NCBI GenBank assembly: GCA_027694045.1
Contig: JAQEWB010000005.1
Location: 171,727-233,182, forward strand
Direction of reading: 5' to 3'
Length of the DNA stretch: 61,456 nucleotides
Origin: Bacillaceae bacterium OF18-1A
Lineage (GTDB): Bacteria; Bacillota; Bacilli; Bacillales; Bacillaceae_G
The translations under genes and the position numbers were made by a program. Shown here one piece after another: positions 13,326-21,564 of the stretch (position 1 is the first letter of the stretch; the number at the start of each line of letters is the position of its first letter). A model generated the notes under the pieces. The model saw nothing but the letters and a program-made list of their open reading frames with translations. It made no database searches and had not been told where the DNA came from.

Positions 13326-14783
13326 ATGGAAAAGCAAGTGAGAGTGCGCTATGCGCCAAGTCCAACAGGACACTTACATATCGGAAATGCGCGTACGGCA
13401 TTATTTAATTATTTATTTGCTCGTCATCAAGATGGTAAGTTTATTATTCGTATTGAAGATACTGATGTAAAACGTAATGTTGCAGGTGGAGAAGAAAGCC
13501 AATTAAAATACTTGAAATGGCTCGGTATGGACTGGGATGAAGGTGTTGATGTTGGTGGTGAATTTGGACCATATCGTCAAACAGAGCGTTTAGATATTTA
13601 TAAAAAATTATATGAAGATTTATTAGAGCGTGGTTTAGCTTACAAATGTTATATGACAGAAGAAGAGCTAGAAGCAGAACGTGAAGGGCAAATTGCTCGT
13701 GGTGAAACACCTCGTTATGCAGGTAATCACCGTAATTTAACTGAAGAACAAATGAAAGAGTTTGAAGCTGAGGGACGTATTCCAAGTATTCGTTTCCGTG
13801 TACCAGCTGATCGTGATTACACATTCAAAGATATCGTAAAAGATGAAGTGGCATTCCATTCAAATGATTTCGGTGATTTCGTTATCGTGAAAAAAGATGG
13901 AATTCCAACTTATAACTTTGCGGTAGCAGTAGATGATCATTTAATGGAAATTACACACGTACTTCGTGGGGATGATCATATTTCAAATACACCGAAACAA
14001 ATGATGATTTATGAAGCATTTGGTTGGGATATCCCACAATTCGGTCATATGACTTTAATCGTAAATGAAAGCCGTAAAAAATTAAGTAAGCGCGATGAAT
14101 CTATTATTCAATTTATTGAACAATATAAAGAGCTTGGGTATCTTCCAGAAGCAATCTTTAACTTTATTGCATTACTAGGTTGGTCACCGGTAGGGGAAGA
14201 AGAAATCTTCTCTAAAGATGAGTTTATCAAAATGTTTGATGCAGCTCGTTTATCTAAATCACCTGCATTATTTGATTCTCAAAAACTAAAATGGATGAAC
14301 AACCAGTATATGAAAAAGCAAGATTTAGATGCGGTTGTGGAGCTAAGCTTACCGCATTTAGTGAAAGCTGGACGTGTTGGTGAAACTTTAAGCGAACAAG
14401 AACAAGCTTGGGTTCGTGATGTGATTGCTTTATATCATGAACAAATGAGTTTTGGAGCTGAAATTGTAGAGCTTTCTGAAATGTTCTTTAAAGATCATGT
14501 TGATCATGAGGAAGAAGGACAAGAAGTACTAAATGGTGAACAAGTACCTGAAGTACTTCGTGCATTTGCTGGTCAAATAGAAGCTTTAGAAGCGATGGAG
14601 CCAGCAGCAGTTAAGGCGGCTATTAAAGCAGTTCAAAAGGAAACTGGACATAAAGGTAAAAACCTATTTATGCCAATCCGTGTTGCGACTACTGGACAAA
14701 CACATGGTCCAGAACTTCCGAATGCTATTGCACTTCTTGGGAAAGAAAAAGTTTTAAATCGTCTTCAAAAAGTAATTGGTTAA
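13326..14783 (+). CDS. gltX: Glutamyl-tRNA synthetase (class I)
   Basis: 485 residues. It charges tRNA-Glu and, in Bacillus, also tRNA-Gln, which is later amidated. The HIGH motif appears as HIGNAR within [19 protein letters not shown], and the KMSKS motif as KLSKR near 255. The C-terminal helical anticodon-binding region is complete. An in-frame ATG at 13293 would add 11 residues; the ATG at 13326 follows GGAAGGTG and matches the family length. The downstream T-box and its own promoter give cysE-cysS separate control. Confidence 0.97.
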   Translation: MEKQVRVRYAPSPTGHLHIGNARTALFNYLFARHQDGKFIIRIEDTDVKRNVAGGEESQLKYLKWLGMDWDEGVDVGGEFGPYRQTERLDIYKKLYEDLLERGLAYKCYMTEEELEAEREGQIARGETPRYAGNHRNLTEEQMKEFEAEGRIPSIRFRVPADRDYTFKDIVKDEVAFHSNDFGDFVIVKKDGIPTYNFAVAVDDHLMEITHVLRGDDHISNTPKQMMIYEAFGWDIPQFGHMTLIVNESRKKLSKRDESIIQFIEQYKELGYLPEAIFNFIALLGWSPVGEEEIFSKDEFIKMFDAARLSKSPALFDSQKLKWMNNQYMKKQDLDAVVELSLPHLVKAGRVGETLSEQEQAWVRDVIALYHEQMSFGAEIVELSEMFFKDHVDHEEEGQEVLNGEQVPEVLRAFAGQIEALEAMEPAAVKAAIKAVQKETGHKGKNLFMPIRVATTGQTHGPELPNAIALLGKEKVLNRLQKVIG

Positions 14784-14808
14784 CATTTTCTAGGTTTAGA
14801 AATATAAT
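14780..14808 (+). promoter_or_regulatory. SigA-type promoter of the cysE-cysS T-box transcript
   Basis: TTAACA (14780-14785), a 17-bp spacer and TATAAT (14803-14808). The -35 box overlaps the gltX stop codon. Transcription from about 14815 would begin just before the T-box leader. Confidence 0.7.
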
Positions 14809-14832
14809 AAGTATACCTAAAACCTAATAAGG

Positions 14833-15098
14833 AAAAGCGACGAGAAGGAGAAGTAGAAAATCAGGCTTTTTACAGAGAGAACCACCTAGGCTGGGAGTGG
14901 TTTATAAGCGGATTTTTGAAATGCCCCTTCGAGTCTTCTGCTGAACAGCGAATTGTTTCGTGAAACGTCTTAGGGCGCAAAGTAAGCAGAAGCGGTGTAT
15001 ACCGTTATCATGGATGAGTTTGAGGCTTTTCTAAGCCTAAACAGAGTGGAACCGCGCTTATAAGGCGTCTCTGTCAATATGACAGAGGCGTCTTTTTT
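14833..15098 (+). promoter_or_regulatory. T-box riboswitch, Cys specifier, with terminator
   Basis: A tRNA-sensing leader before cysE. Visible parts are the stem I base (GAC..GAAGG near 14839 against CCTTC..GTC near 14926), an AGTA element (14852), a distal loop region with GGCTGGGAGTGG, a specifier reading TGC (14922-14924, a Cys codon), and the T-box core GAGTGGAACCGCG near 15044. The intrinsic terminator is AAGGCGTCTCTGTC / GACAGAGGCGTCTT plus a T run (15062-15097). Uncharged tRNA-Cys should pair at both sites and favour the antiterminator, switching on cysE and cysS. Confidence 0.93.
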
Positions 15099-15200
15099 GT
15101 ACCGTTTATAGGTATGGATGTAAAAGTTATCTCCTTGTATAAAGGATTAGGGGAGTTAGTTCGCTCGAAAAAAGCAGCCCATAAAGGGGAGGGAACATCA

Positions 15201-15866
15201 ATGTTTAAGAGGCTTCGGGAAGATATTGAAGTCGTTTTTGAACAGGATCCAGCGGCACGAAGTTATTTCGAAGTCATTTTAACTTACTCTGGATTACATG
15301 CAATTTGGGCTCATCGAATTGCACATGCTTTTTACAAAAGGAATTTTTTCTTTCTTGCACGTTTCGTTTCACAAGTAAGTCGTTTTTTTACGGGTATTGA
15401 AATTCATCCAGGAGCAACTATCGGTCGACGTTTTTTCATCGATCATGGAATGGGAGTTGTAATTGGAGAAACTTGTGAAATTGGTGATAATGTAACAATT
15501 TATCAGGGTGTTACATTAGGTGGTACAGGAAAAGAAAAGGGAAAGAGGCACCCTACAATTCAGGATAATGTATTGATTGCAACGGGTGCTAAAGTTCTTG
15601 GTTCTATTACTGTGGGGGAGAATTCAAAAATTGGTGCAGGTTCTGTCGTATTAAAAGAAGTTCCTGCGCATTCTACAGTGGTAGGTATACCAGGCCGAGT
15701 CGTTATTCAAAATGGAGTAAAGATTGGTCAAGAATTAAATCACTCTGATCTTCCGGATCCGATTTTTGATAAATTAAAGGCTATGGAAGTGGAGCTTGAT
15801 AAATTAAAGAAACAGCTGGAAGTAAAGGTAGAAAGGAATGATAAAAATGACTATTCACATTTATAA
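15201..15866 (+). CDS. cysE: Serine O-acetyltransferase
   Basis: 221 residues. It acetylates L-serine with acetyl-CoA, the first step of cysteine synthesis. An N-terminal helical domain ([19 protein letters not shown]) precedes a left-handed beta-helix of hexapeptide repeats with [15 protein letters not shown] and the [20 protein letters not shown] catalytic region. An upstream in-frame ATG at 15114 is rejected because AAAGGGGAGGG lies just before the ATG at 15201, which also gives the family length. It is controlled by the upstream Cys T-box and overlaps cysS by 20 bp. Confidence 0.95.
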   Translation: MFKRLREDIEVVFEQDPAARSYFEVILTYSGLHAIWAHRIAHAFYKRNFFFLARFVSQVSRFFTGIEIHPGATIGRRFFIDHGMGVVIGETCEIGDNVTIYQGVTLGGTGKEKGKRHPTIQDNVLIATGAKVLGSITVGENSKIGAGSVVLKEVPAHSTVVGIPGRVVIQNGVKIGQELNHSDLPDPIFDKLKAMEVELDKLKKQLEVKVERNDKNDYSHL

Positions 15867-17244
15867 TACGTTAACACGTCAAAAAGAAGAGTTTATTCCA
15901 TTAGAAGAAAATAAGGTAAAGATGTATGTATGCGGACCTACAGTTTATAACTACATTCATATTGGGAACGCGAGACCACCTATGGTATTTGATACAGTAC
16001 GTCGTTATTTAGAATATAAAGGATATGAAGTGCAGTATGTATCTAACTTTACTGATGTAGATGATAAATTAATTAAAGCAGCAAATGAACTAGGTGAAGA
16101 TGTACCGACAATTGCTGATCGTTTCGTTGAAGCGTATTTTGAAGACGTAACGGCGCTAGGTTGCAAACATGCAACGGTTCATCCGCGTGTAACGGAAAAT
16201 ATGGATATCATTATTGAATTTATTCAAGAACTTGTGAATAAGGGATATGCATATGAGTCAGAAGGCGATGTATATTTTAGAACGAAAGAATTTGAAGGTT
16301 ACGGTAAGTTATCGCATCAACCAATTGCAGATTTACGTCACGGTGCGCGTATTGAAGTAGGAGAAAAGAAACAAGATCCGCTTGATTTTGCTTTATGGAA
16401 AGCTGCGAAAGAAGGGGAGATTTTCTGGGAAAGCCCTTGGGGTCAAGGACGTCCAGGATGGCATATTGAATGCTCAGCAATGGCACGTAAGTACTTAGGA
16501 GACACAATTGACATTCATGCTGGTGGTCAAGACTTGGCATTCCCACATCACGAAAATGAAATTGCTCAGTCAGAGGCGCTGACTGGAAAAACATTTGCAC
16601 GCTACTGGATGCATAATGGGTATATTAATATTAACAATGAGAAGATGTCTAAATCACTTGGGAACTTCATTTTAGTTCACGATATCATTAAGCAATATGA
16701 TCCACAGTTAATTAGATTCTTTATGTTATCAGTACATTACCGTCACCCAATTAATTTCAGTGAAGAGTTGTTACAAAGCACAAATAACGGACTGGAAAGA
16801 ATTAAAACGGCTTACGGTAACTTAAAACACCGTATGGAAAGTAGTACGGATTTAACAGATCATAATGAGAAATGGTTAGCTGAAATAGAGAAATTCCAAA
16901 TCGCGTTTGAAGAGGCCATGAATGACGATTTCAACACCGCGAATGCAATTACTGAATTATACAATGTAGCAAATCATGCAAATCAATACTTGCTGGAAGA
17001 ACATACATCTAAAGTTGTAATTGAAGCGTATGTAAAACAACTTGAAACTTTATTTGATATTTTAGGATTAGAATTAGCAAAAGAAGAATTACTTGATGAA
17101 GAAATTGAAGCGCTTATCCAAAAACGTATTGAAGCTCGTAAAAATCGTGATTTCGCATTATCAGATCAAATTCGTGATGATTTAAAAGACCGTAATATTA
17201 TTTTAGAAGATACCGCTCAAGGTACAAGATGGAAAAGAGGATAA
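15847..17244 (+). CDS. cysS: Cysteinyl-tRNA synthetase
   Basis: 465 residues, class I. Cys in [18 protein letters not shown] and the later HIECSAMA and [10 protein letters not shown] segments supply zinc ligands. HIGN and KMSKSLGNF are the two catalytic signatures. The ATG at 15847 is preferred over 15838 because GAAAGGA (15831-15837) is spaced properly only from 15847. It starts inside the end of cysE, so cysteine synthesis and its charging are translated from one T-box-controlled message. Confidence 0.97.
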
Positions 17245-17246
17245 AA

Positions 17247-17654
17247 ATGATTGATGCAAAGCAATTAAACAGCTTAGCGTTAGCATATATGGGTGATGCG
17301 GTATATGAACAATATATCCGCTATCACCTACTTCAAAAAGGGAAAGTTCGTCCTAATCAGTTGCATCGATTAGGGACAAGCTTTGTTTCGGCAAAAGCAC
17401 AGGCGAAAGTTGTTTATCATTTATTAGAGACGGCATTTTTAACAGAGGAAGAGGAGGCAGTACTTCGAAGAGGTCGTAATGCGAATTCGGGTACTGTCCC
17501 AAAGAATACGGATGTACAAACATATCGACATAGTACAGCCTTCGAAGCACTAATTGGTTATCATCATTTATTAAATAATCGTGAAAGATTAGACGAAATT
17601 GTATATAAGGCAATTGCTGTTTTAGAAGAAAAGGAAGGGGGCACATCATCATGA
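17247..17654 (+). CDS. mrnC: Mini-ribonuclease III
   Basis: 135 residues: an RNase III catalytic domain without the double-stranded-RNA-binding domain. It trims 23S rRNA precursors at the processing stem. [15 protein letters not shown] near the N-terminus (Asp17) and [11 protein letters not shown] near residue 100 supply the acidic metal-binding residues. The in-frame ATG at 17229 is inside cysS; 17247 follows AAAAGAGGA. It overlaps rlmB by 4 bp (ATGA). A matching processing stem flanks the 23S gene at 86-99 and 3067-3080. Confidence 0.94.
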
Positions 17655-18394
17655 GTAGTGAATATATTATCGGACGTAACCCTGTAATTGAAGCGTTACG
17701 ATCAGGAAGAGATATTAATAAAATTTGGATCGCAGAAGGTGCTGCCAAAGGACAAGTACAAATTGTACTGGCGTTAGCGAAAGAAAATAAGATTATTTTG
17801 CAACATGCACCAAAAAAGAAACTGGATCAATTAGTTGAAGGGAATCATCAAGGTGTAATTGCTCAAGTGGCTGCGTATCAGTATGCGGAACTAGAAGATT
17901 TATTTAAGGTAGCAGAAAAAAGTAATGAAGATCCGTTCTTCTTAATTTTAGATGAAATTGAAGACCCGCATAACCTAGGTTCTATTATGCGTACTGCTGA
18001 TGCAACAGGAGCTCATGGGATTATTATCCCGAAAAGAAGGGCTGTAGGACTTACAGCATCAGTTGCGAAAGCATCAACAGGAGCGATTGAATATATTCCT
18101 GTTGCTCGTGTAACGAATTTATCTCGTACAATTGATGAGCTAAAAGAACGCGGACTATGGATTGCTGGTACAGACGCAAAAGGGAAAACGGATTACCGCA
18201 ATTTAGATGGAACTATGCCAATTGGATTAGTAATTGGTAGTGAAGGAAAAGGTATGAGTCGTATTATTGGTGAAAAGTGTGATTTCTTAATCACTTTACC
18301 GATGGTTGGTAAAGTTACATCCTTAAATGCTTCAGTAGCCGCAAGTTTGTTAATGTATGAGGTATATCGTAAACGTCACGAAATTGGTAAATAA
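17651..18394 (+). CDS. rlmB: 23S rRNA (guanosine-2'-O-)-methyltransferase, RlmB/TrmH family
   Basis: 247 residues. The N-terminal substrate-binding domain ([14 protein letters not shown]) is followed by a SPOUT methyltransferase domain with the three TrmH motifs: the [15 protein letters not shown] segment, [12 protein letters not shown], and [22 protein letters not shown] forming the SAM-binding knot. It probably methylates a guanosine ribose of 23S rRNA. The ATGA overlap with mrnC indicates tight coupling between two rRNA-maturation genes. Confidence 0.93.
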
Positions 18395-18397
18395 GAA

Positions 18398-18910
18398 ATG
18401 AACGATATTTTAATCGTTGACGGTTACAACATTATTGGAGCTTGGGGAGACTTGAAGAAACTGCGGGATGTAGATTTGCAATCATCAAGAGATGCGCTTA
18501 TTGATAAAATGGCAGATTATCAAGGTTATACAGGAACTAGAGTAATGGTAGTTTTTGATGCTTATACTGTCCATGGTATTGAGAAGAAGATGAAGCAATC
18601 GCGAGTGGAAGTGATATTCACGAGAAAGAACCAAACAGCAGATGAGAAGATAGAACAACTTGCGATTGAGCTTAGAAATATAAATACACAAATATACGTT
18701 GCGACTTCTGATTATACGGAGCAATGGGTTATATTTGCGCAAGGTGCACTTCGAAAATCTGCGCGTGAGTTAGAGTTGGAAGTACAAGCGATGGAGCATC
18801 AAGTAAGAAGGCGTACGAAAGATACAAAAGAAAAGCAACCGGCCATGAGAAAGATATTTAGTGAAGATATTACAGAAAAATTAGAAAAATTAAGACGAGG
18901 AGAGCGTTGA
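18398..18910 (+). CDS. rae1: Rae1/YacP, ribosome-associated A-site endoribonuclease
   Basis: 170 residues with a NYN/PIN-like nuclease fold. The N-terminal ILIVDGYNIIGAW, the middle VVFDAY, and TRKNQTADEKIEQLA with YVATSDYTEQ supply the acidic catalytic residues. The C-terminal tail is basic. The family cuts mRNA inside the ribosomal A site during translation. It starts 3 bp after rlmB, and the stop codon lies within a terminator-like hairpin, making it the probable end of this operon. Confidence 0.9.
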   Translation: MNDILIVDGYNIIGAWGDLKKLRDVDLQSSRDALIDKMADYQGYTGTRVMVVFDAYTVHGIEKKMKQSRVEVIFTRKNQTADEKIEQLAIELRNINTQIYVATSDYTEQWVIFAQGALRKSARELELEVQAMEHQVRRRTKDTKEKQPAMRKIFSEDITEKLEKLRRGER

Positions 18911-18934
18911 AGCATTGACGCTCTTTGTCTTTTT
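18901..18934 (+). terminator. Terminator overlapping the rae1 stop codon
   Basis: AGAGCGT (18901-18907) pairs with ACGCTCT (18918-18924) and is followed by a T-rich run (TTGTCTTTTT). The 5' arm contains the end of rae1, and the 3' arm overlaps the -35 of the sigH promoter. Confidence 0.6.
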
Positions 18935-18944
18935 ACTGTATAAT
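18915..18944 (+). promoter_or_regulatory. SigA-type promoter of sigH
   Basis: TTGACG (18915-18920), an 18-bp spacer and a consensus TATAAT (18939-18944), 33 bp before the GTG start. In B. subtilis the equivalent promoter is repressed by AbrB; no AbrB consensus can be judged by eye here. Confidence 0.75.
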
Positions 18945-18977
18945 ATTTCTAAATAAATAGCGGTCGGAGGGATCAAG

Positions 18978-19637
18978 GTGGAAGCAGGCTTCGTAAGTGT
19001 AGGCGACGTTACATTTCGGGATTTAGAAGATGAGGCAATCGTTGAGTTAGTTCGAAAAGGTAATATTGATGCTCTAGAATATTTAATTCATAAATATAAG
19101 AACTTTGTTCGCGCGAAATCAAGGTCCTATTTCTTAGTGGGTGCCGATCGAGAAGATATTGTTCAAGAAGGTATGATTGGATTGTTTAAAGCAATTCGTG
19201 ATTATAAAGAGGACAAGCTGTCTTCGTTTAAAGCATTTGCTGAACTGTGTATCACTCGACAAATTATTACCGCTATTAAAACTGCAACAAGACAAAAGCA
19301 TATTCCTTTAAATTCGTATGTGTCTTTAGATAAGCCGATTTACGATGAGGAATCTGATCGAACGTTGTTGGATGTCATTTCGGAAGCGAAGGTAACTGAT
19401 CCTGAAGAGATGATCATCAGCCAAGAAGAATATACAGACATAGAATCTAAAATATCTGAATTATTGAGCGATTTAGAAAGGAAAGTACTTTCTTTATACT
19501 TAGATGGTCGTTCCTATCAAGAGATTTCGGAACAACTAAATAGACATGTGAAATCTATTGATAACGCTTTACAACGAGTGAAGAGAAAATTGGAGCGATA
19601 CATGGAGATGAGAGAGAGTACAACTTTAAATTCATAG
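18978..19637 (+). CDS. sigH: Sigma-H, early stationary-phase and sporulation sigma factor
   Basis: 219 residues, a sigma-70-type factor. Region 2 is seen in SYFLVGADREDIVQEGMIGLFKAIRDYKEDK and the helices after it. Region 4 is the C-terminal LDGRSYQEISEQLNRHVKSIDNALQRVKRKL helix-turn-helix. SigH directs genes at the transition to stationary phase, including phosphorelay genes, and in some species competence. The start is GTG, six bases after GGAGGG. The first about 15 residues differ from the B. subtilis protein, while the rest is strongly conserved. It has its own promoter and terminator. Confidence 0.96.
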   Translation: MEAGFVSVGDVTFRDLEDEAIVELVRKGNIDALEYLIHKYKNFVRAKSRSYFLVGADREDIVQEGMIGLFKAIRDYKEDKLSSFKAFAELCITRQIITAIKTATRQKHIPLNSYVSLDKPIYDEESDRTLLDVISEAKVTDPEEMIISQEEYTDIESKISELLSDLERKVLSLYLDGRSYQEISEQLNRHVKSIDNALQRVKRKLERYMEMRESTTLNS

Positions 19638-19644
19638 TAAAGGC

Positions 19645-19678
19645 AACAGGTGTAAAATGAATCACCTGTTTTCTTTTT
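19645..19678 (+). terminator. Terminator after sigH
   Basis: An 8-bp stem (AACAGGTG / CACCTGTT) with a 10-base loop, followed by TTCTTTTT. Confidence 0.85.
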
Positions 19679-19703
19679 GTAGAGGCGTACGAAAGGCATG
19701 TCA

Positions 19704-19730
19704 TTGACATTATCTTTTATTGTATGATAC
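19704..19730 (+). promoter_or_regulatory. Possible promoter of rpmG-secE
   Basis: A consensus TTGACA (19704-19709) lies upstream of TATGATAC (19723-19730). The spacing to TATGAT is only 13 bp, short for SigA, and the better-spaced hexamers are weak. A promoter is expected here because a terminator precedes the gene. Confidence 0.45.
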
Positions 19731-19768
19731 ATTTTTAGGGACATAATGTTACAAGGTTGGTGTAACTG

Positions 19769-19915
19769 ATGAGAAAAAAAGTTGTACTCTCATGTGAAGA
19801 GTGTAAAAACCGAAACTACTCTACTATGAAAGATACGAGCTCAATAGAGCGACTTGAAATAAAAAAGTTTTGTAAAACATGCAATCAGCATACAGTTCAC
19901 AAAGAAACAAAATAA
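19769..19915 (+). CDS. rpmG: Ribosomal protein bL33, zinc-binding type
   Basis: 48 residues, very basic, with two cysteine pairs (CEEC at 9-12 and CKTC at 35-38), the C+ zinc-binding form of bL33 in the large subunit. ATG follows AAGGTTGGTG. As I recall, the equivalent gene before secE is a frameshifted pseudogene in B. subtilis 168; here the frame is intact from start to stop. Two or more bL33 copies are usual in Bacillus, so this may be one of several. Confidence 0.93.
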   Translation: MRKKVVLSCEECKNRNYSTMKDTSSIERLEIKKFCKTCNQHTVHKETK

Positions 19916-19947
19916 ATAATTGAAATAATACACTGGAGGTCCCGCAG

Positions 19948-20127
19948 ATGCGTTTAACGAACTTTTTCGGCGATGTAGGTCGTGAAATGAAAAAAGTAAG
20001 TTGGCCTAAAAAAGATGAATTACTCCGCTCAACAGCGACTGTTATTGCTACAGTTGTCTTCTTTGCGATTTTCTTCGCAGTAGTTGATATGGGCATTTCT
20101 TCTTTAATTCGGTTAATTCTTGGTTAA
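19948..20127 (+). CDS. secE: SecE, preprotein translocase subunit
   Basis: 59 residues, the short Gram-positive form. An amphipathic N-terminal helix with the conserved MKKVSWPKKDEL precedes a single membrane helix (TVIATVVFFAIFFAVVDMGI). SecE clamps SecY in the SecYEG channel. ATG follows ACTGGAGGTC, 33 bp after rpmG. Confidence 0.95.
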   Translation: MRLTNFFGDVGREMKKVSWPKKDELLRSTATVIATVVFFAIFFAVVDMGISSLIRLILG

Positions 20128-20181
20128 TTCTTGAATAAGAAGTACTTATCCATGATATAATGTTATTTATAAGAACTGTGT

Positions 20182-20206
20182 AAAAGCCCGGTGAACGGGT
20201 TTTTTC
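20182..20206 (+). terminator. Short terminator-like hairpin between secE and nusG
   Basis: AAAGCCCG followed by GTGAA and CGGGTTTTTT: a short G-C stem with flanking A and T tracts. It may be an attenuator, since no clear promoter lies between it and nusG. Confidence 0.6.
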
Positions 20207-20230
20207 ATTTGCGCAAAAAAATGTACGTCA

Positions 20231-20258
20231 GGGAGGGAAGGACGCTCGTCCTAAATGA
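20231..20258 (+). promoter_or_regulatory. nusG ribosome site with hairpin in the spacer
   Basis: The only good Shine-Dalgarno (GGGAGGGA, 20231-20238) ends 20 bases before the nusG ATG. The gap contains AGGAC-GCTC-GTCCT (20239-20252), a 5-bp stem with a 4-base loop. If folded, the effective spacing from GGAGG becomes about 8 bases, which is normal. An out-of-frame ATG at 20255 opens a 15-codon reading frame. Confidence 0.6.
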
Positions 20259-20792
20259 ATGGAAAAAAGTTGGTATGTTGTCCATACTTATTCTGGATAT
20301 GAAAATAAAGTAAAAGCAAACCTGGAGAAACGTGTAGAATCAATGGGTATGCAAGATAAAATTTTCCGTGTTGTTGTCCCGGAAGAAGTAGAAGTAGAAA
20401 TGAAAAACGGAAAAGAAAAATTAATGAAAAGAAAAGTGTTCCCAGGTTATGTATTAGTAGAATTAATCATGACTGATGATTCTTGGTATGTTGTACGTAA
20501 CACACCAGGTGTAACTGGGTTCGTTGGTTCTTCTGGTTCTGGATCTAAACCATCACCTTTATTAGAAGAGGAAGTTGTTACCATTATGAAACATATGGGA
20601 ATGGACAACGAAGTGGTTGATTTCGACTTTGAACTTCATGAGACAGTACGTGTAAATGAGGGACCATTCGCAGATTATACAGGTGCTATTGAAGAAATTG
20701 ATGTGGAGAAGAAAAAAGTTAGTGTACTTGTGGACATGTTCGGTCGCGAGACTCCAGTTGAACTTGACTTCCATCAAATTGAAAAATTATAA
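20259..20792 (+). CDS. nusG: NusG transcription elongation/antitermination factor
   Basis: 177 residues. The N-terminal NGN domain (WYVVHTYSGYENKVKANLE, later VFPGYVLVE and WYVVRNTPGVTGFVG) binds RNA polymerase. The C-terminal KOW domain (VNEGPFADYTGAIEEID) contacts ribosomal S10 or Rho. It modulates pausing and coupling of transcription with translation. Start at ATG 20259 matches the conserved MEK-WYVVHTYSG N-terminus, although its ribosome site is unusually far upstream with a hairpin between. Confidence 0.97.
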   Translation: MEKSWYVVHTYSGYENKVKANLEKRVESMGMQDKIFRVVVPEEVEVEMKNGKEKLMKRKVFPGYVLVELIMTDDSWYVVRNTPGVTGFVGSSGSGSKPSPLLEEEVVTIMKHMGMDNEVVDFDFELHETVRVNEGPFADYTGAIEEIDVEKKKVSVLVDMFGRETPVELDFHQIEKL

Positions 20793-20842
20793 AATGAAAC
20801 TTGAAATGAATTGTAAAAAGTGATAATATCTTTTAAGTCAGT

Positions 20843-20869
20843 ACGTCTTCGTTATCGGAGACGTTTTTT
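20843..20869 (+). terminator. Terminator after nusG
   Basis: A 9-bp stem (ACGTCTTCG / CGGAGACGT, one wobble) with a TTAT loop, followed by a T run. Confidence 0.85.
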
Positions 20870-20899
20870 GAAAGATTTTATCGTTACAGATAAAATATG

Positions 20900-20935
20900 A
20901 CGTGGGAGGGCAAATCACTGTCCAATTGACCACAT
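20900..20935 (+). promoter_or_regulatory. Candidate L1-binding leader before rplK
   Basis: ACGTGGGAGG (20900-20909) and ACCACAT (20929-20935) can pair through GTGG and CCAC with a 19-base interior. The same two blocks recur before rplA. The arrangement resembles the autogenous L1 site in the rplK leader of other bacteria. The repeat is seen; L1 binding is inferred. Confidence 0.6.
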
Positions 20936-20959
20936 CACGGACTTAAGGAGGTGTGTCTC

Positions 20960-21385
20960 GTGGCTAAAAAGGTAATTAAAATGGTAAAGCTTCAAATTCC
21001 TGCAGGTAAAGCTAACCCAGCTCCACCAGTTGGTCCAGCATTAGGACAAGCAGGTGTTAACATCATGGGCTTCTGTAAAGAGTTCAACGCTCGTACAGCA
21101 GATCAAGCTGGTCTTATCATCCCTGTTGAAATTACGGTATTTGAGGACCGTTCATTCACTTTCATTACTAAAACTCCTCCTGCTGCTGTTCTTCTTAAGA
21201 AAGTAGCTGGTATCGAGTCTGGTTCTGGTGAACCAAACCGTAATAAAGTGGCAACTGTTAAGCGTGATAAAGTACGCGAAATCGCTGAAACTAAAATGCC
21301 TGACCTAAACGCTGCTAGCGTAGAAGCTGCAATGCGTATGGTTGAAGGTACTGCACGCAGTATGGGCATCGTTATCGAAGACTAA
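20960..21385 (+). CDS. rplK: Ribosomal protein uL11
   Basis: 141 residues. uL11 forms the base of the GTPase-associated stalk on 23S rRNA and is needed for RelA activation. The proline-rich N-terminal hinge ([22 protein letters not shown]) and the C-terminal rRNA-binding domain are intact. The start is GTG at 20960 after AAGGAGGTG; the GTG at 20951 is within that site. It is followed by a long inverted repeat and then rplA, whose product probably regulates both. Confidence 0.96.
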
Positions 21386-21403
21386 TTCGATTTGTTTTTT
21401 AAA

Positions 21404-21443
21404 AAAGGTTGCGGGTCTGGAATTCCAATTCGCAACCTTTATT
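21404..21443 (+). terminator. Inverted repeat between rplK and rplA
   Basis: A perfect 10-bp stem (AAAGGTTGCG / CGCAACCTTT) with a 17-base loop that itself contains GGAATTCC. The T run is short (ATTATC), so it may be a weak terminator or an RNA-processing structure. Confidence 0.6.
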
Positions 21444-21517
21444 ATCGTAAATGATTATCGTTTTTTAAAATAAAAGGATGGCGCGTATCCTCAGGTTATA
21501 CCTGGAACTAAGCGTAA

Positions 21518-21547
21518 ACGTGGGAGGTTATTCCGCTAAAACCACAT
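21518..21547 (+). promoter_or_regulatory. Second candidate L1-binding leader, before rplA
   Basis: ACGTGGGAGG (21518-21527) and ACCACAT (21541-21547) repeat the two blocks found before rplK, with a 13-base interior. A separate hairpin CAGGT-TAT-ACCTG (21492-21504) precedes it. This could let L1 repress its own cistron directly. Confidence 0.55.
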
Positions 21548-21564
21548 TCGAGGAGGAAATAAAA

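Noticed and set aside
15114..15200. N-terminal extension of CysE
   Set aside because: It starts just after the T-box terminator, has no ribosome site and exceeds the family length; AAAGGGGAGGG precedes the ATG at 15201.
21478..21564. N-terminal extension of uL1
   Set aside because: It reads through a structured leader; the strong AGGAGG and the conserved MAKRGKKY start are at 21565.
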